A stretch of DNA of 64,000 nucleotides, from assembly GCA_946902875.1 (NCBI GenBank), contig OX336336.1:27421558-27485557 (forward strand). Direction: 5' to 3'. Shown here piece after piece: positions 1-43,365 of the stretch. The position numbers and the translations under genes are program-made. The first letter of the stretch is position 1. Every line of letters starts with the position of its first letter. Origin of the DNA: Nematopogon swammerdamellus (lineage: Eukaryota > Arthropoda > Insecta > Lepidoptera > Adelidae). The notes beneath the pieces are model-generated. The model did no database searches and was not told the DNA's origin. It worked only from the letters and a program-made list of their open reading frames with translations.

Positions 1-65
1 AACCTTTTTTTGTTACGTTTTTAAGAGTTTAGCAGTTCTGTGGAGGAAAGATCTGCAGAACCGAT

Positions 66-265
66 TGGTACGCATCCGGTTTCAGTTTTTATATATTATT
101 TATCATCATCCTGGTAAAACCAGCTTTCTAATAAAGCAAACCACATCAAAATCGGTTCATCCGTTTGGGAGCTACGATGCCACAGACAGACACACACAGA
201 CAGATGGACGCGTCAAACTTATAACACGCCTCCTTTTGCGTCAGGTGTTAAAAATACTCGTGAAA
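66..265 (-). repeat. Repeat family E, fragment
   Basis: This is one end of a dispersed element seen again near 7770-8050, 29590-29960 and 52380-52890. Shared landmarks are a stretch around 'GGGAGCTACGATGCC', a CA/CAGA-rich tract, and a terminal block reading 'GGGGTGTTATAAGTTT' on the other strand. No coding sequence is visible. The class is not established. Confidence 0.6.
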
Positions 266-649
266 ATAATACAATTCTCTGTCCGCTTAAATTTGCACCT
301 GATACTTCAGTCGATATAGCGGTCGTTTCGTCAGAGCGGAGGCTTCGCAGGAAACGGCCTAGTCGTAAAGATAGGTTATCAAGACGGCTCGCGGTACAAA
401 GGGAGGCATTAATTTTTTGATAGGTTCGCTCAGAGTCGTGGGATAGAAGAATAGAATAGAATAGAATAGAAATTCCAAAGAGTTTGCAGCGCAGCGACGT
501 AATACATAGGTACCTACTCTTTGAGAAATTCTTTATTGCACACAATTGAAAGAAGAACAGTACACGACCATAAACAAAAAATTTTTTATTGTATAATCTC
601 ATCTATAGGTAGGTAATGTATGTATGTATGTATGTGTGTATGTATTCAT
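266..649. other. No gene recognised; short microsatellites
   Basis: Non-coding sequence with a short AGAAT tandem near 447-472 and an ATGT tract near 616-645. The open frames here are short and have no recognisable domain. Confidence 0.4.
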
Positions 650-1263
650 ATATACAGGATGTATCAGGATAGGTTTGAGAAAGTTTTATATTTTATTATC
701 TCTGTAAGGGATAAGTCCGCCTTTGCACCTTATGTAAATTTTCCAATGTATTTGTTACTGTTTAATGTTTACTGGAGCAATAAAGAATTTTCTATCCATC
801 TATCTAAACTTCAGGAATAGAAAGTGCTCATTATTAGAAGAAAAAAATCCTTATCACTCAAATCCAAATTCTGTTGTTTTTTTTTTTGTCATACAAAAGT
901 TGGAAATTGTAATAAAAACTCGATGGACTGGAGTGTCTGAGACTGGGGAGTGCAGTCATCTAATTCATTCCTCTTTTTCTTTTGAGGTCATTGAACTTTC
1001 AGTGTTTGGAATTTACCTACACGCAGTTCAATTGTACTAGTTATGTATGCAACCTACCCATTTTTATTCATGAGTTAGAATTTATTTTTTATTTAATAAA
1101 GGTGGACGTTAACCATCCACCAAATCTTGAAGAATAGATTTTCACCAAAAAGTACTGTAAAATGATCGAATCTGGGAAAAAGTTTCAGAGCTTTTCGTCT
1201 TCAAATATGGGCCCCTTTCGAACCCTGAAGTTTCGAAAACCTATCCTGATATATCCTGTATAT
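650..1263. mobile_element. Non-autonomous DNA element with about 27-bp TIRs
   Basis: The left end ATATACAGGATGTATCAGG (650 onward) is matched in inverted orientation by the right end (1237-1263) with about two mismatches over 27 bp. The interior of about 560 bp is AT-rich and shows no transposase. Both sides are TATG/ATGT microsatellite, so a target-site duplication cannot be read. Confidence 0.65.
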
Positions 1264-1283
1264 TATGTATGTATGTATGTATG

Positions 1284-1700
1284 TAGGTGGATCAACTTTT
1301 TCTTTTAATGTAAAAACCAGCTGCAAAAGTCAAATAAAAAAAAGTTTATTGCAATTTATTACTTAGTTGAAAATCAATAAGTATAAAATATTTAGGTTTA
1401 TAGACAATTGAAAAAAAAAGTAGAGAACTATTTAAAATAAAACATTAACCAAATTTTTAGGGGTGACCCAGGGGACAATTTTGTCCCCAGTTTTGTAAGA
1501 AAAAAAGGAGTTCTCCTCAGGGTAACCAATATTTAAAAAAAATTACTCAAAATGCTTTGTGCAGCTTCTTTCTTATTGATCAATTACTTATGTGAGAGTT
1601 GCTGTAATTATGTATTAAAATAAGGAGAATTTATCAGGATAAAATTCTTTTTTTTCAGACAGCTATACCAAAAACAAGAAAAAGTTTATCCACCCACCTA
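1284..1700. mobile_element. MITE family H, copy 1
   Basis: A TIR element of about 417 bp that starts TAGGTGGATCAACTTTTTC and ends in the inverted equivalent, inserted in a TATG microsatellite. A second copy at about 41783-42619 shares most of the interior, including a 'GGGGACAATTTTGTCCCC' hairpin. This copy lacks the family A insertion present in the other, so it serves as the empty-site reference. Confidence 0.75.
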
Positions 1701-1714
1701 TGTATGTATGTATG

Positions 1715-2195
1715 TATACAGGCTGGTACAACGGCGAGTACATTAATTTCGCCAGCGCAATCCTCATGTTTTTCCTAGACAAAAAATCAAATAAAGTTTT
1801 TCTCTAAAGTGTCTAGTTTTCGAGATATGAATTTTTGAAATATATGTTTTCGTCTAGTGTAATTTAACGCGTTGTTGCCGCTCCGCACCCTCCGCCTGCC
1901 GACCACCAGTCCTCCACTCACAAAGCTAACCCCCGCCCCTCCGGCCAACACCTCCGTCCGAGGCGCTCACGTCTCATCCCCCCGCTCTTCCCCCGCTCTT
2001 CCCCCCTCCGCGCCACCCTGTTGTCATTAGATCATTTTTACACTAAAATAATCAATTATTTTGTATGAAAACTGTAACTTTTTATTTAAAGGGAATTCAG
2101 AAAAAAGTTATTTGACTTTTTTGTTACTCTTGATCCCAATAATCATTTCCTAAATTTAATGTACTCTCTGTTTTTACACCCTGTATATATATGTA
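1715..2195. mobile_element. Repeat family M, copy 1
   Basis: Left end ATACAGGCTGG and right end CACCCTGTATAT form a short inverted repeat. The interior block around 1740-1870 reappears in reverse orientation at 8500-8655, and the block around 2030-2160 at 8330-8440. The interior is GC-rich at 1870-2025. No transposase is visible. Confidence 0.65.
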
Positions 2196-3002
2196 TATAA
2201 TATGTATATATGTATATACTTTATAGTAAAATACGTGTACTTTTTAGGAATTTAAGTGGACGTCATTTCCGTTTCGGCGATTCTTTAGTCACCCTATAGC
2301 CACTCATATAAACAATCATCTAAAACCTATTCTACGTCAAAACAACCATTATTTAGGTACTTACCCATAGTCTAGTGGCAGATTTCCCTTCATAGCCTTC
2401 CTTCCAAGATAAGGGTTACGACCCCGCGCGGACCCTCGCTAGGACGGCTCTAAAGAGTTCGACCACGTGTTAAGAGGATGCTCGGGAATACCTCGGAGTT
2501 ATGCTAAAACGTGAACTGTGTCGTGAAATCTCGGAGGGAAAGGTCAACTCGTCTGAGTGGGCATGTTCTTAGATTCGAGAGCGAACATTATTACTCTAGG
2601 CCCTAGAGGGGGAGGGGGGGGCGGCAGGGGTCACCAAATGCCGAACCGCGGTCCGGATCCGGACCACCGACTTATTTTGTGCGGAGCTTAAAAAAAACAG
2701 TAAAACTCATACCTAAACTTTTTGTTTAAGTATGTCAGAAATATCGAAGAATATAAAAATAAAAAAACAGATAGTTTAAAGCAAAAAACTGTATTTTTCG
2801 CTATAAAATTAGGTAATTACTTTCTAATTTTTGTGAATTTCGTGCAGATCGTAAACGTTTTAGATTTAGATGGAAATGGCGTATTAAATAAAGCGTAGGT
2901 ATATTTTGGTATAATAGATGACGCTGAAATCCGCGGTGGCGGGATGATATTTTCGTTTCTTTTGACAGTTATTGGGAGCATCTTCCTCAGGACAAATACT
3001 CC
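2196..3002. other. Intergenic or intronic stretch, no gene recognised
   Basis: AT-rich sequence with a GC-rich island at about 2385-2680 that includes a G-rich run at 2608-2625 and a GGTCCGGATCCGGACC palindrome near 2650. No frame has a recognisable domain. The island may be a decayed element. Confidence 0.3.
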
Positions 3003-4860
3003 AATACGTAGCACCTTCTACACCCGCGTTCGTAGAGCGTCTACGAAAACGTAACATATTTCGTAGAGCTGCTACGCCGCGTGCTTGGACTCGCTAGGCG
3101 TAGCACCTTCTAATATCCCTCGACCATAGTTTTAGCACCTGCTACGCCAGGCTTGTTAGATGTAGCACCTTCTAATATCTTTCGACCATAGTCTTAGCAC
3201 CTTCAAAAGCAAAGCTGGCCCAGCGTTCGTAGAGCATCCAGAAAACGTAACATATTTCGTAACGCTGCTACGACGCGTGCCCGGACTCCCTAAGAGTGGG
3301 CCCTTCTAATAACTTCCCTCGAATATAGTCGTAGCACCTTCAAAAGTAACGCTGGCCCCGCGTTCGTAGAGCGTCTAGAAAACGTAACATATTTCGTAGA
3401 GCTGCTACGCCGCGTGCTTGGACGCGCTAGGCGTAGCACCTTCTAATATCCCTCGAGCATAGTCTCAGCACCTTCAAAAACAAAGCTGGCCCCGCGTTCG
3501 TAGAGCGTCTAGAAAACGTAACATATTTCGTAGAGCTGCTACGCCGCGTGCTTGGAATCGCTAGGCGTAGCACCTTCTAATAACGCCCGACCATAGTTTT
3601 AGCACCTACAAAAGCAAAGCTAGCCCCGCGTTCGTAGAGCGTCTAGAAAACGTAACATATTTCGTAGAGCTACTACGCCGCGCTACGCCCGCTACGCCGC
3701 GTGCCCGGGCTCGCTAGGCGTAGCACCTTCTAATAACGCCCGACCATAGTTTTAGCACCTACAAAAGCAAAGCTAGCCCCGCGTCCGTAGAGCGTCTAGA
3801 AAACGTAACATATTTCGTAGAGCTACTACGCCGCGCTACGCCCGCTACGCCGCGTGCCCGGGCTCGCTAGGCGTAGCACCTTCTAATAACGCCCGACCAT
3901 AGCTTTAGCACCTACAAAAGCAAAGCTAGCCCCGCGTTCGTAGAGTGTCTAGAAAACGTAACATATTTCGTAGAGCTGCTACGCCGCGTGCTTGGAATCG
4001 CTAGGCCTAGCACCTTCTAATAACGCCCGACCATAGTTTTAGCACCTTCAAAAGCAAAGCTGGCCCCGCGTTCGTAGAGCATCTATAAAACATAACATAT
4101 TTTGTAGAGCTGCTACGCCGCGCTACGCCCGCTACGCCGCGTGCCCGGGCTCGCTAGGCGTAGCACCTTCTAATATCCCTCGACCATAGTCTTAGCACCT
4201 TCAAAAGCAACGCTGGCCCCGCGTTCGTAGAGCATCTAGAAAACGGAACATATGTCGTAACGCTGCTACGACGCGTGCCCGGACTCCCTAAGAGTGGGCC
4301 CTTCTAATAACTCCCCTCGAATATAGTCGTAGCACCTTCAAAAGTAACGCTGGCCCCGCGTTCGTAGAGCATTTAGAAAACGGAACATATTTCGTAGCGC
4401 TGCTACGACGCGTGCCCGGACTCCCTAAGAGTGGGCCCTTCTAATAACTCCCCTCGAATATAGTCGTAGCACCTTCAAAAGTAACGCTGGCCTCGCGTTC
4501 GTAGAGCATCTAGAAAACGGAACATATTTCGTAACGCTGCTACGACGCGTGCCCGGACTCCCTAAGAGTGGGCCCTTCTAATAACTCCCCTCGAATATAG
4601 TCGTAGCACCTTTAAAAGTAACGCTGGCCCCGCGTTCGTAGAGCATTTAGAAAACGAAACATATTTCGTAGCGCTGCTACGACAGGTGCCCGGACTGGCT
4701 AAGAGTGGGACCTTCTATTAATTCCCCTCGAACATAGTCGTAGCACCTTCAAAAGTAACGCTGGCCCCGCGTTCGTAGAGCATCTAGAAAACGGAACATA
4801 TTTCGTAGCACTGCTACGACGCGTGCCCGGGACTCGCTAGGCGTAGCACCTTTACGCAGC
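3003..4860. repeat. Satellite array, 134-153 bp units
   Basis: The motif GCGTTCGTAGAGC recurs (sometimes with one change) at 3026, 3223, 3360, 3494, 3628, 3781, 3934, 4068, 4221, 4358, 4495, 4632 and 4769. Spacings are 134, 137 or 153 bp, apart from a first interval of 197. There are two main types: 134-bp units carrying 'CTAGGCGTAGCACC', some with a 19-bp insertion of CGCTACGCC repeats (153 bp), and 137-bp units carrying 'CTAAGAGTGGGCCC'. The last five units are all of the 137-bp type. No coding potential. Confidence 0.95.
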
Positions 4861-5269
4861 TTAATGCAGGTCGGTTTTAGTGGGTTATATAATTCACAGC
4901 TGGATTGTAAATATATTAAAATACTTACTCTTAAAAGTCGTTTCGTCATGTATGCGTCTAGTATAGGTTGTAGGTAGGCAGTGTACGAGTACTACATTTT
5001 TATATTTTCACGGTGCTTCATAAATTGTACTTTCTTCCGTATATGTTTATTATTGTACAGAAAAAAGATTATACATTTGAAATATTTTTCACCTGCACTT
5101 AATTATTTTTATTGAAAAGGTAATATTTTTTTTTCATGAAGTACTTGAAAAAATCTTAAAAAAAGGGGTCGCCAAAGAAAATTAGAACATCGCCTTTCGA
5201 TTATTATCAATGTAACACTGCGTGGAAAGATACTAGAGTAAGCCTGCTTTGAAGGAACTGAAATTTATC
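4861..5269. other. AT-rich stretch, nothing recognised
   Basis: Short A/T runs and no open frame of interest lie between the satellite array and the SINE copy that follows. Confidence 0.3.
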
Positions 5270-5690
5270 ACCTCTTGCATTGTCTTCTGTCCTAAATGTC
5301 AGTTCTTCTCTTCATTTCATGTCGGCTACACTGAACTGGACGGAAAACACGAACCATTCACATAGCCGTTTCGACCGACGTTTCGTTCAGTGCGTTGTTG
5401 GTACCAAACCGGGCGGTTTAAACCCCACCACCTAGTAAGATAAGAATGGAAGGGACCTACAGTTTTACGCGAAATTCGAACCACGATCAGCCTCCAACGG
5501 TCGAGCGGTCACCAAGTACCGACCGCGCCCAGGTGTGCGAAAGTGTGGTGTTCTACTTGAACAACTAAGTTATCAACTCGCCTAGCTCACCGCGCTAACT
5601 AAGTTGAGATGGGAAAGATAACAGCGGGCTCGGAACTTGTTGAATTCGAAATTCAAACCGAGCCAGACTTGTGCAGTAATGCATAACGTG
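5270..5690 (-). mobile_element. SINE family C with 5S-like segment, minus strand
   Basis: The body around 5320-5460 matches the family body at 17650-17870 and, inverted, 25090-25340. Near 5500-5545 the reverse strand reads TGGGCGCGGTCGGTACTTGG, close to the core of 5S rRNA. The copy is diverged and its tail is not clean. Confidence 0.65.
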
Positions 5691-5699
5691 AAATCAACC

Positions 5700-6538
5700 A
5701 ACAATGGCGGCTTCGGCGTAATTGAAATAGTTCCGCCATCTTGACATCACTGACTTCATTATGGGGGGTTCACACTGGTCTGTTTTCGTCGAGCGACTGA
5801 CTAGGCCGCACCGTGAAAGTCGATCGTGTAAATTGAAAATCGACTGGTCGGCGACCACCATCGCCGTAGACTAGCTGTCGTCTTTTTTCGTACTATTTTT
5901 TTTATTGCTTCCGAACTGTGTGGCCGAGGTCGAAGCCTCAGGCGCAGACAATTTCACCGCCGAGGAGGTGCCAGTCCGGCTTGGAGGTGGACTAATGTCG
6001 CTGAGGAAAGGGTATTAACCTGCGATTTGAAGATCCGTGGATTGTAGGAGTGGGGAAAGATATTCCCTGTGAGCCCGTTCCACACCTTTTGCAAGCTTAT
6101 CGTACTCTTTAGGCAATCCATACTGGCACTGCGACCAACTGACAGACGTCAGCAACTCATTCTCTCAGCGGCCGGACTTTCACGCGACTTTGGTCACCAG
6201 AGGAAATTCCGCATTACAGGCCGCCTTCCCGTATGTTCAGGTTGAATAATTCACTTAGTAGCTTATTACAAGAGTCCTGAGTACGGTGGCCACATTTTCT
6301 TTGCTTTGTTCCCGGACAAAAAAGCACAGCGTGACACCGCTTGTCCACGTCTGTCATGCACGACCACAGACTATATAGGGATACATGCATGACTGGTGAA
6401 CATACGTTCGTCACGACGGACCCACTTTGTATTCATATGACATATAACCGTATGTCCACTAGGCGTCCGGTGTTCAAGATCTGTCATGACGGACGCCGAG
6501 AATTCGGCTTGATTGGGTGAATCGCTATCTGTCAAAAA
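5700..6538. repeat. Diverged dispersed repeats (family I and others)
   Basis: The block around 5905-6110, with 'GATGTGCCAGTCCGGCTT'-like text, is found again at about 43530-43680. The remainder to 6538 has no gene-like frame. Confidence 0.4.
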
Positions 6539-6757
6539 CTCGTGGTCCCACTAATTCTGTACCACTGGTGGGACCAGTGGTACATTGTCTTTATCTTGTG
6601 GGTTCGTGGCCCCACTAGTCGGTGGTACAACCAAGTCGTAATTCATGAGACTCGTAGTCCCTCCAACTGATGAAATACAGTTATTTATTACAATAAAAAA
6701 TAAATAAATGATTATTAAACAATTTTTACTGAGAGTAGGTACCAGGGCCACATGACA
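6539..6757. repeat. Repeat family N, copy 1
   Basis: About 215 bp, nearly repeated in the same orientation at 27239-27449. Both copies have a 'GTGGCCCCACTAGTCGGTGG' block, an A-rich AAATAAATAAATG tract and a 'GTAGGTACCAGGGCCACATGA' end. Class unknown; it could be the 3' end of a retroelement. Confidence 0.6.
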
Positions 6758-6863
6758 TAAATGGCCCTCAATAGCGCCAATACAAAAGGGGTGCGGGCTT
6801 GTCCACGACGACGTCCGGTGCTCCGCCGGTTCCGTAACGGTCGTTTTGCGCGCTTAAGCTATT

Positions 6864-7159
6864 AACAGACGTTCCAATTTGGTTGGACCCGACCACGACC
6901 TGACCAAGTCAGGCCCGACGTGGTACATTGCTACAGACGTTCCGACGGTCGGCGATCCAACCGTCAGTTTCCTATTGCTTAAGTCTAGCGAAGTAACAGG
7001 GCATGCCGACTTGGTTGGACGGTCAGCTGGTCGGATGCGCAGGCGAGCCGACCACGTTCAACCAGTATTGATAATAATTATGTCGGACCGACCACCTTAT
7101 ACACGTTACGTTTTGGTCGTGGTCGGGTGGTCGGCTCCAACCAAGTTGGAACGTCTGTT
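6864..7159. mobile_element. MITE family O, copy 1
   Basis: TIR element of about 296 bp. The left end AACAGACGTTCCAATTTGG is inverted at the right end (7137-7159). Flanking bases are compatible with a TTA/TAA target. A second copy in inverse orientation lies at 36593-36955. No transposase. Confidence 0.75.
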
Positions 7160-7764
7160 ACTAGTATTAAGCGTTTGGTTCTTCCGGGATCGGACGTAGT
7201 GGGCAAACGAGATCCACACACATCGGTCATCCGTCTCCGTCAAAATTTTTCTCGGATCACGGACACCGGAAAAACCGGACAGACAGCTAAGTAAGGTACT
7301 CCAAGAAGGATCACACAAGTCTGCCAACAAGTCACATCTCTTTCTAAATTATCTTTTTTAAGCGGATACCAAAAAGATGAATCCCGAAAATGTTTTGGTC
7401 ACCCGGACTCCCGGATAAGTTTAACGATTTCCGGGTTGTCCTTGTCATTCCCGGATGGATGGTAACTCTAGCCCGGAGCCCGCGGGGGCTTTTAGGAAAT
7501 TATAATGGTGGCTTGGTTGGATTGGTTTTAGTGGCACAGCTGATACACTTTCGTAAACTTAATAATCTCAACTTGGGTGTCAAAGCACAACAGAGCGTTA
7601 AGAAGAGTAGGGTCTTCTCTATAGTGTAAGATGAATAATGATCTCTCTTGCGATCTACTTCGAGATCTAGTTTAAAGTGCCAGATGTCGAAATTCGGGTG
7701 TGACTTTGTACTGGGGAGCCGAGGTAGCAAATTGCTGTTAAGCTTCGTGTGCAGGCTGAGTTAA

Positions 7765-8055
7765 AAGACGAATTTTAGTGAGACCCAAAAATGAGGGGTG
7801 TTATAAGTTTAACTTGTGTATCTGTGTATGTGTGTGTCTGTCTGTGGAATCGTGGAGCGGATGGGCCGATTTGGATTCGGTTTTTTTTTTATTAGAAAGC
7901 TGGTTTATGCGGGATGGTTCTTAGTTGTATTAGTAATTTAAGTAGGTAATTATGAAGTAATCAAAAAATTATGTCTCGCGGATGGACCGTCTTAGGTGCA
8001 GTTTTTTAAAAAAAGCTTGAAATAAAAGTTTAATTACAAATTTAAAAAACCCCCG
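7765..8055 (+). repeat. Repeat family E, copy
   Basis: Begins near the 'GAGGGGTGTTATAAG' block, followed by a TGTGTCTG tract and the 'GGATCGTGGAGCGG'-type region, and ends near 'AATTTAAAAAACCCCCGA'. Same family as 29590-29960 and, inverted, 52380-52890. Confidence 0.65.
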
Positions 8056-8288
8056 ATCTCTTGAGGCGAGTGACCTCTAAGTAAATAAAATATAAAAACT
8101 CAGAGCTGCACAGGTATTTGCTTAGAGGTCCACCGACTCCTTTATATAACTAAACAGAAATTGTTTTTTACTTTTTTAAGGGAACGGGGATTTTTTAATT
8201 TGTAATTTAAATCTTTGTCATTAGTCTTGTTTATATTTGTATACCATATTTATATTGTTTATTGTTTTGTTTGTTGTATGGCGCATAT

Positions 8289-8655
8289 ACAGTGTGTTTT
8301 GAGGACCACTACATAAAATTTCGAAAATGATTATTGGGATCAATAGTACCAAACAAAAGAGTCAAATAACTTTTTTTCTGAATTCCCTTTAAATAAAAAG
8401 TTACAGTTTTCATACAAACTAATTGATTTATTTAGTATGAAGCGGCGTGAGGTTTTCGATCCCGACCGTTCCCGCGCCAGCACCCTCCACCCACGGGCGC
8501 GTCAAATTACACTAGACGCAAACATAAATTTCAAAAATTAATATCTCCAAAACTAGACACTTTAGAGAATAACTTTCTTTACTTTTTTGTCTTGGAAAAA
8601 CATGAGGATTGCGCTGGCGAAATTAATTTACTGGCCGTTACAAAACTATGTATAT
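8289..8655. mobile_element. Repeat family M, copy 2
   Basis: Reverse-orientation copy of the element at 1715-2195. Its end lies only about 41 nt before the first visible channel exon, so an apparent open frame running from 8587 into the exon is a chance fusion of repeat and exon. Confidence 0.65.
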
Positions 8656-8695
8656 CCGAATCATCATCTAACCAGCGCCGATGTTGTGTTTGCAG

Positions 8696-40233
<31,538 letters not shown>

Positions 40234-40374
40234 TGTGAGGAGCTTCCGCCGCCGCCCCGCCTCACGCGCCCGCTCGACGACCCCGCGGCGGCGCTCGTCG
40301 CCCTCGCCGCGCTCGGCCTCGACGGCGACGACGCCAGGAGTTTTGTCGCCGAGGCTGTCAGGAGTTTCGTGTGA
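40234..40374 (+). CDS. Possible stop-codon readthrough extension of sei
   Basis: In frame with the last exon, directly after TAG: 46 codons to TGA, beginning CEELPPPPRLTRPLDDPAAA and including LVALAALGLDGDDARSFVAE. About 40 of 46 codons end in G or C, as in the channel exons. Functional readthrough is known in many insect genes. Alternatives: a recent nonsense change, a sequencing error at the TAG, or chance in GC-rich 3' UTR. Confidence 0.45.
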   Translation, partial: CEELPPPPRLTRPLDDPAAALVALAALGLDGDDARSFVAEAVRSFV

Positions 40375-40793
40375 CGGCACCGCGGATTTTGACGGAACGT
40401 GCACTCGTTCACACTGGACATTGTCGCGACTGTGCCGCGAACGCCGCTACGGCGTCGACGGATGGACCTCGCTCGGTGATAGCTATGTAGGTATTTTTGC
40501 CGCGTCTGCTAGGCGTCTCATCTCCACTGAAAACTAGGTGCCCGATGGAAAGGTACCTACTTAAGGTGCAGGCATTCGATCGTGGAGAAGAGTGGTGATA
40601 GGAGTTGATCTAATCCAACTGGGTACGTCGTCGCAACCAACTTCGCCACCATACGTCATCGAAGTGGGCGTGATATTGTCGCGTCCACGGAGTGATCACA
40701 AGTGGAGTTAAATGGTGCGCGATTGGTGGACCACGAAGCGGCGTCTCCGCCGCTACCCATGTACTCCCCGCACCGGTGGCACGTTATTTAGTA

Positions 40794-41058
40794 GACGGAG
40801 GTTACATGCTCAGTTTGGTATCAGTTCAGTCCATGACTTTGATCACGACCAGATTGACGCCAGACTGACGCCAGACGTAAATCAGTCTGCCATCAGTCTA
40901 CCCTGGCTAGATTGACGAAAATTATCAAAATATTAAAAAATCCATCAGCCTGGTCCATCAGTCCATCGGCCAATAGATTAATTAAACGGTCAATCTGGCG
41001 TCAGTTTAGCCAGACTGATGGACTGAACTGATACCAAACTGAGCGTGTAACCTCCGTC
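40794..41058. mobile_element. MITE with about 42-bp TIRs and GTA flanks
   Basis: 265 bp; GACGGAGGTTACATGCTCAG at the left is inverted at the right (41018-41058). Flanks are GTA on both sides. It lies about 420 bp past the TGA of the possible extension, so it may be in the 3' UTR. Confidence 0.8.
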
Positions 41059-41194
41059 GTAGAGTTATCTATCAACCACTCCTCTCACATATCTTCTGCA
41101 TGGACGCGTTCGCCATTGAGCATCGATACTTTTTAAAGATTTTGAAAGGAGAATAGATGTGCGAAGGGGGCGTGTCCGCGACACGGTAATATGG

Positions 41195-41325
41195 GGTGAT
41201 TTGCCCATATTAACCATCGATATGTACGTGAGCGCACGTGAATGCAACGCATTGCATTGGCCAATGATCGCTGGTGCGAATGTGTACGTGCGTTCTTGTG
41301 TGAATTGTGATTGCGCGCGATCGGA
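41195..41325. repeat. Repeat family G, copy 2
   Basis: Same orientation as 39700-39880, with several substitutions. Confidence 0.55.
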
Positions 41326-41782
41326 AACTGGCGACAGCAGCGGTTCCGAGCGTTCGTGGCACATCTTTCTCTCCTTCCAAAATTGTTGATACTTTTCTAT
41401 GGCTATACTCGCTTAGTTTAATTGCCACGAAAATGTACGTAATAATAAGCTTACAAAGTGTGTGCCGGTGGACGGCGATGTCCACTAAGAGCCGTCTTCA
41501 GTTTTCTGTATGTATTTAAGACCTAAACTTGTACCTTAGAGCACGCGGTAGATTAATTTTAGTTCACTCAAACACAAACTGAAGACCCAGGCATTAGGTT
41601 AAGTGCAAATATTTCTGCCACGCATCAGCTAACATACCTAGTTCTGCATACGTTGAAGTAAAATTATTTTGAACGTAATGTGTAGGTGTGTAAGGTCGAA
41701 GGTCGAACGTGAGTAGCTACATCTCGGCCACTTCCGAATTTTTTTTGTTTTTTGTACGTCTTTTTTGACTCGAGTTTAGTAC

Positions 41783-42619
41783 CTGGGTGGATCAACTTTT
41801 TCTTGTAACGTAAAAACCAGCTGCAAAGTCAAAAAAAAAAGGTAATTACAATTTATTACTTAGTTGAAAAATCAATAAGTATAAAATACTTAGGTTTATT
41901 TATACGCAATTGAAAAAAAAAACGTAGATAACTGCCTATTGAAAAAAAATTACCAAATTTTTAGGGGTGACCCAGGGGACAATTTTGTCCCCATTTGTTT
42001 ATGGAAAAAAGGGGTTGTCCTCAGGGTAACCAATATTTTAAAAAAATTACTCAAAATTCTTTGTGCAGCTTCTTTCTTATTAATCCAATACTTATCTGAG
42101 AGTTGCTGTAACTATTAAAATAAAGTGAATTTATCTAGATAATAATTATCCTGTTTTCAGACAGATACCAAAAAAACCGGCCAAGCGTGAGTCGAACTCG
42201 CGCACCGAGGGTTCCTTATCGCCATGTCATGGTTAGCGCCACTCACGCCATCTATGTCGTGTTATGAAATTCTTCATTTTAGTTAAATGTAATGATTAGT
42301 TAAAATGCTTCACGCATTAATCGGTATATGGCGCGCGCGCATACACTTTTTTGGTTTCTTCTATTGGAACCCCCGTGAATTTTTTACTTCTTCTTATTTT
42401 TATTATTTGTTATATCGGCCATAATAACACATGTTATGTGAAAATTTCAACGGGATACCTATTACGGTTCAAGAGATACAGCCCTCGGACAGACAGACGG
42501 ACGGACGGACGGACGGACGGACGGACGGGCGGACGGAGACGGCGTAGGCTTAGTAATAGGGTCCCGTACGCGATACAGAACCCTAAAAAATGAAAAGAAA
42601 AAGTTGATCCACCCACCTA
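41783..42619. mobile_element. MITE family H, copy 2, carrying a family A insertion
   Basis: The interior matches 1284-1700 until ACAGATACCA (42169). Family A then runs to 42590, and the H right end AAGAAAAAGTTGATCCACC resumes. Confidence 0.8.
42170..42590 (-). mobile_element. Family A copy with definable ends
   Basis: Bounded by family H sequence, so its ends can be read: AAAAAACCGGCCAAGCG on one side, CAGAACCCTAAAAAA on the other, about 420 bp. It carries a (GACG)n tract. No coding frame is conserved between copies. Confidence 0.8.
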
Positions 42620-42911
42620 CATTGTATTTCGCTCGCGGATTGTGTTCGGGACCGACGAAATGGCAGGCAGTTCAGGGTGACTAACCTCTGTTTGTTCTTA
42701 AAATAGTGCGTGATTGGTGTACTATGTGGAAATTATCAAAGTATGGATGTACAATGTCGTGCTCCGCCAACTACTCCCCGCGCTGGCGACACAAATCTAC
42801 CAATTATATCTAGCAACAAAACATTCTCTCCGTGATAAAGACCTACATACGTATTAAAAGCAATATATTATTCATTGATATGCCTACTAGTTATCTCGAA
42901 ACCTACATATA

Positions 42912-43365
42912 TACAGTGTTCCCATTTTAACAGCAAATATTTTGGGAGGAACCCATACCCATCATAATAAACACGTTAACAAAAAAAATATATTTTTAGC
43001 ATTAGTTTTTGAGAAATTTAACAAACTATACTCTAAGGATGACAATGTGCCACTAGGTACCTAAAGAGCTAATTATTTGAGGTCATTGACTATCATGCAT
43101 GGCTGCGCGCGGCACTCCGTGCGCTAAAGGAGAGTCAGTGACCTTGAGCGAACGGGGCGCACCGCGGCGCGGCCTCGAGAATCAAATGACCTCAAATAAT
43201 CAGATATTTAGATACCTAGTGACACGTTTTCATCGTTAGAAGATACTTTGTTAAATTTCTCGAAAACGAATGCTAAAAATTCTTTTTCTTTACGTCTTTA
43301 TTATGATGTATGCGTCCCCCCCTCCCAAAATATTTGCAGTTAGTATGGAATGGAAACACCTTATA
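42912..43365. mobile_element. Foldback element with arms of about 200 bp
   Basis: The left arm (42915-43105: CAAATATTTTGGGAGG, 'GAGAAATTTAACAAA', 'CACTAGGTACCTAAA', 'ATTATTTGAGGTCATT') is repeated in inverse order in the right arm (43180-43345) at roughly 80% identity. The GC-rich loop is 43106-43180. No transposase. Confidence 0.8.
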
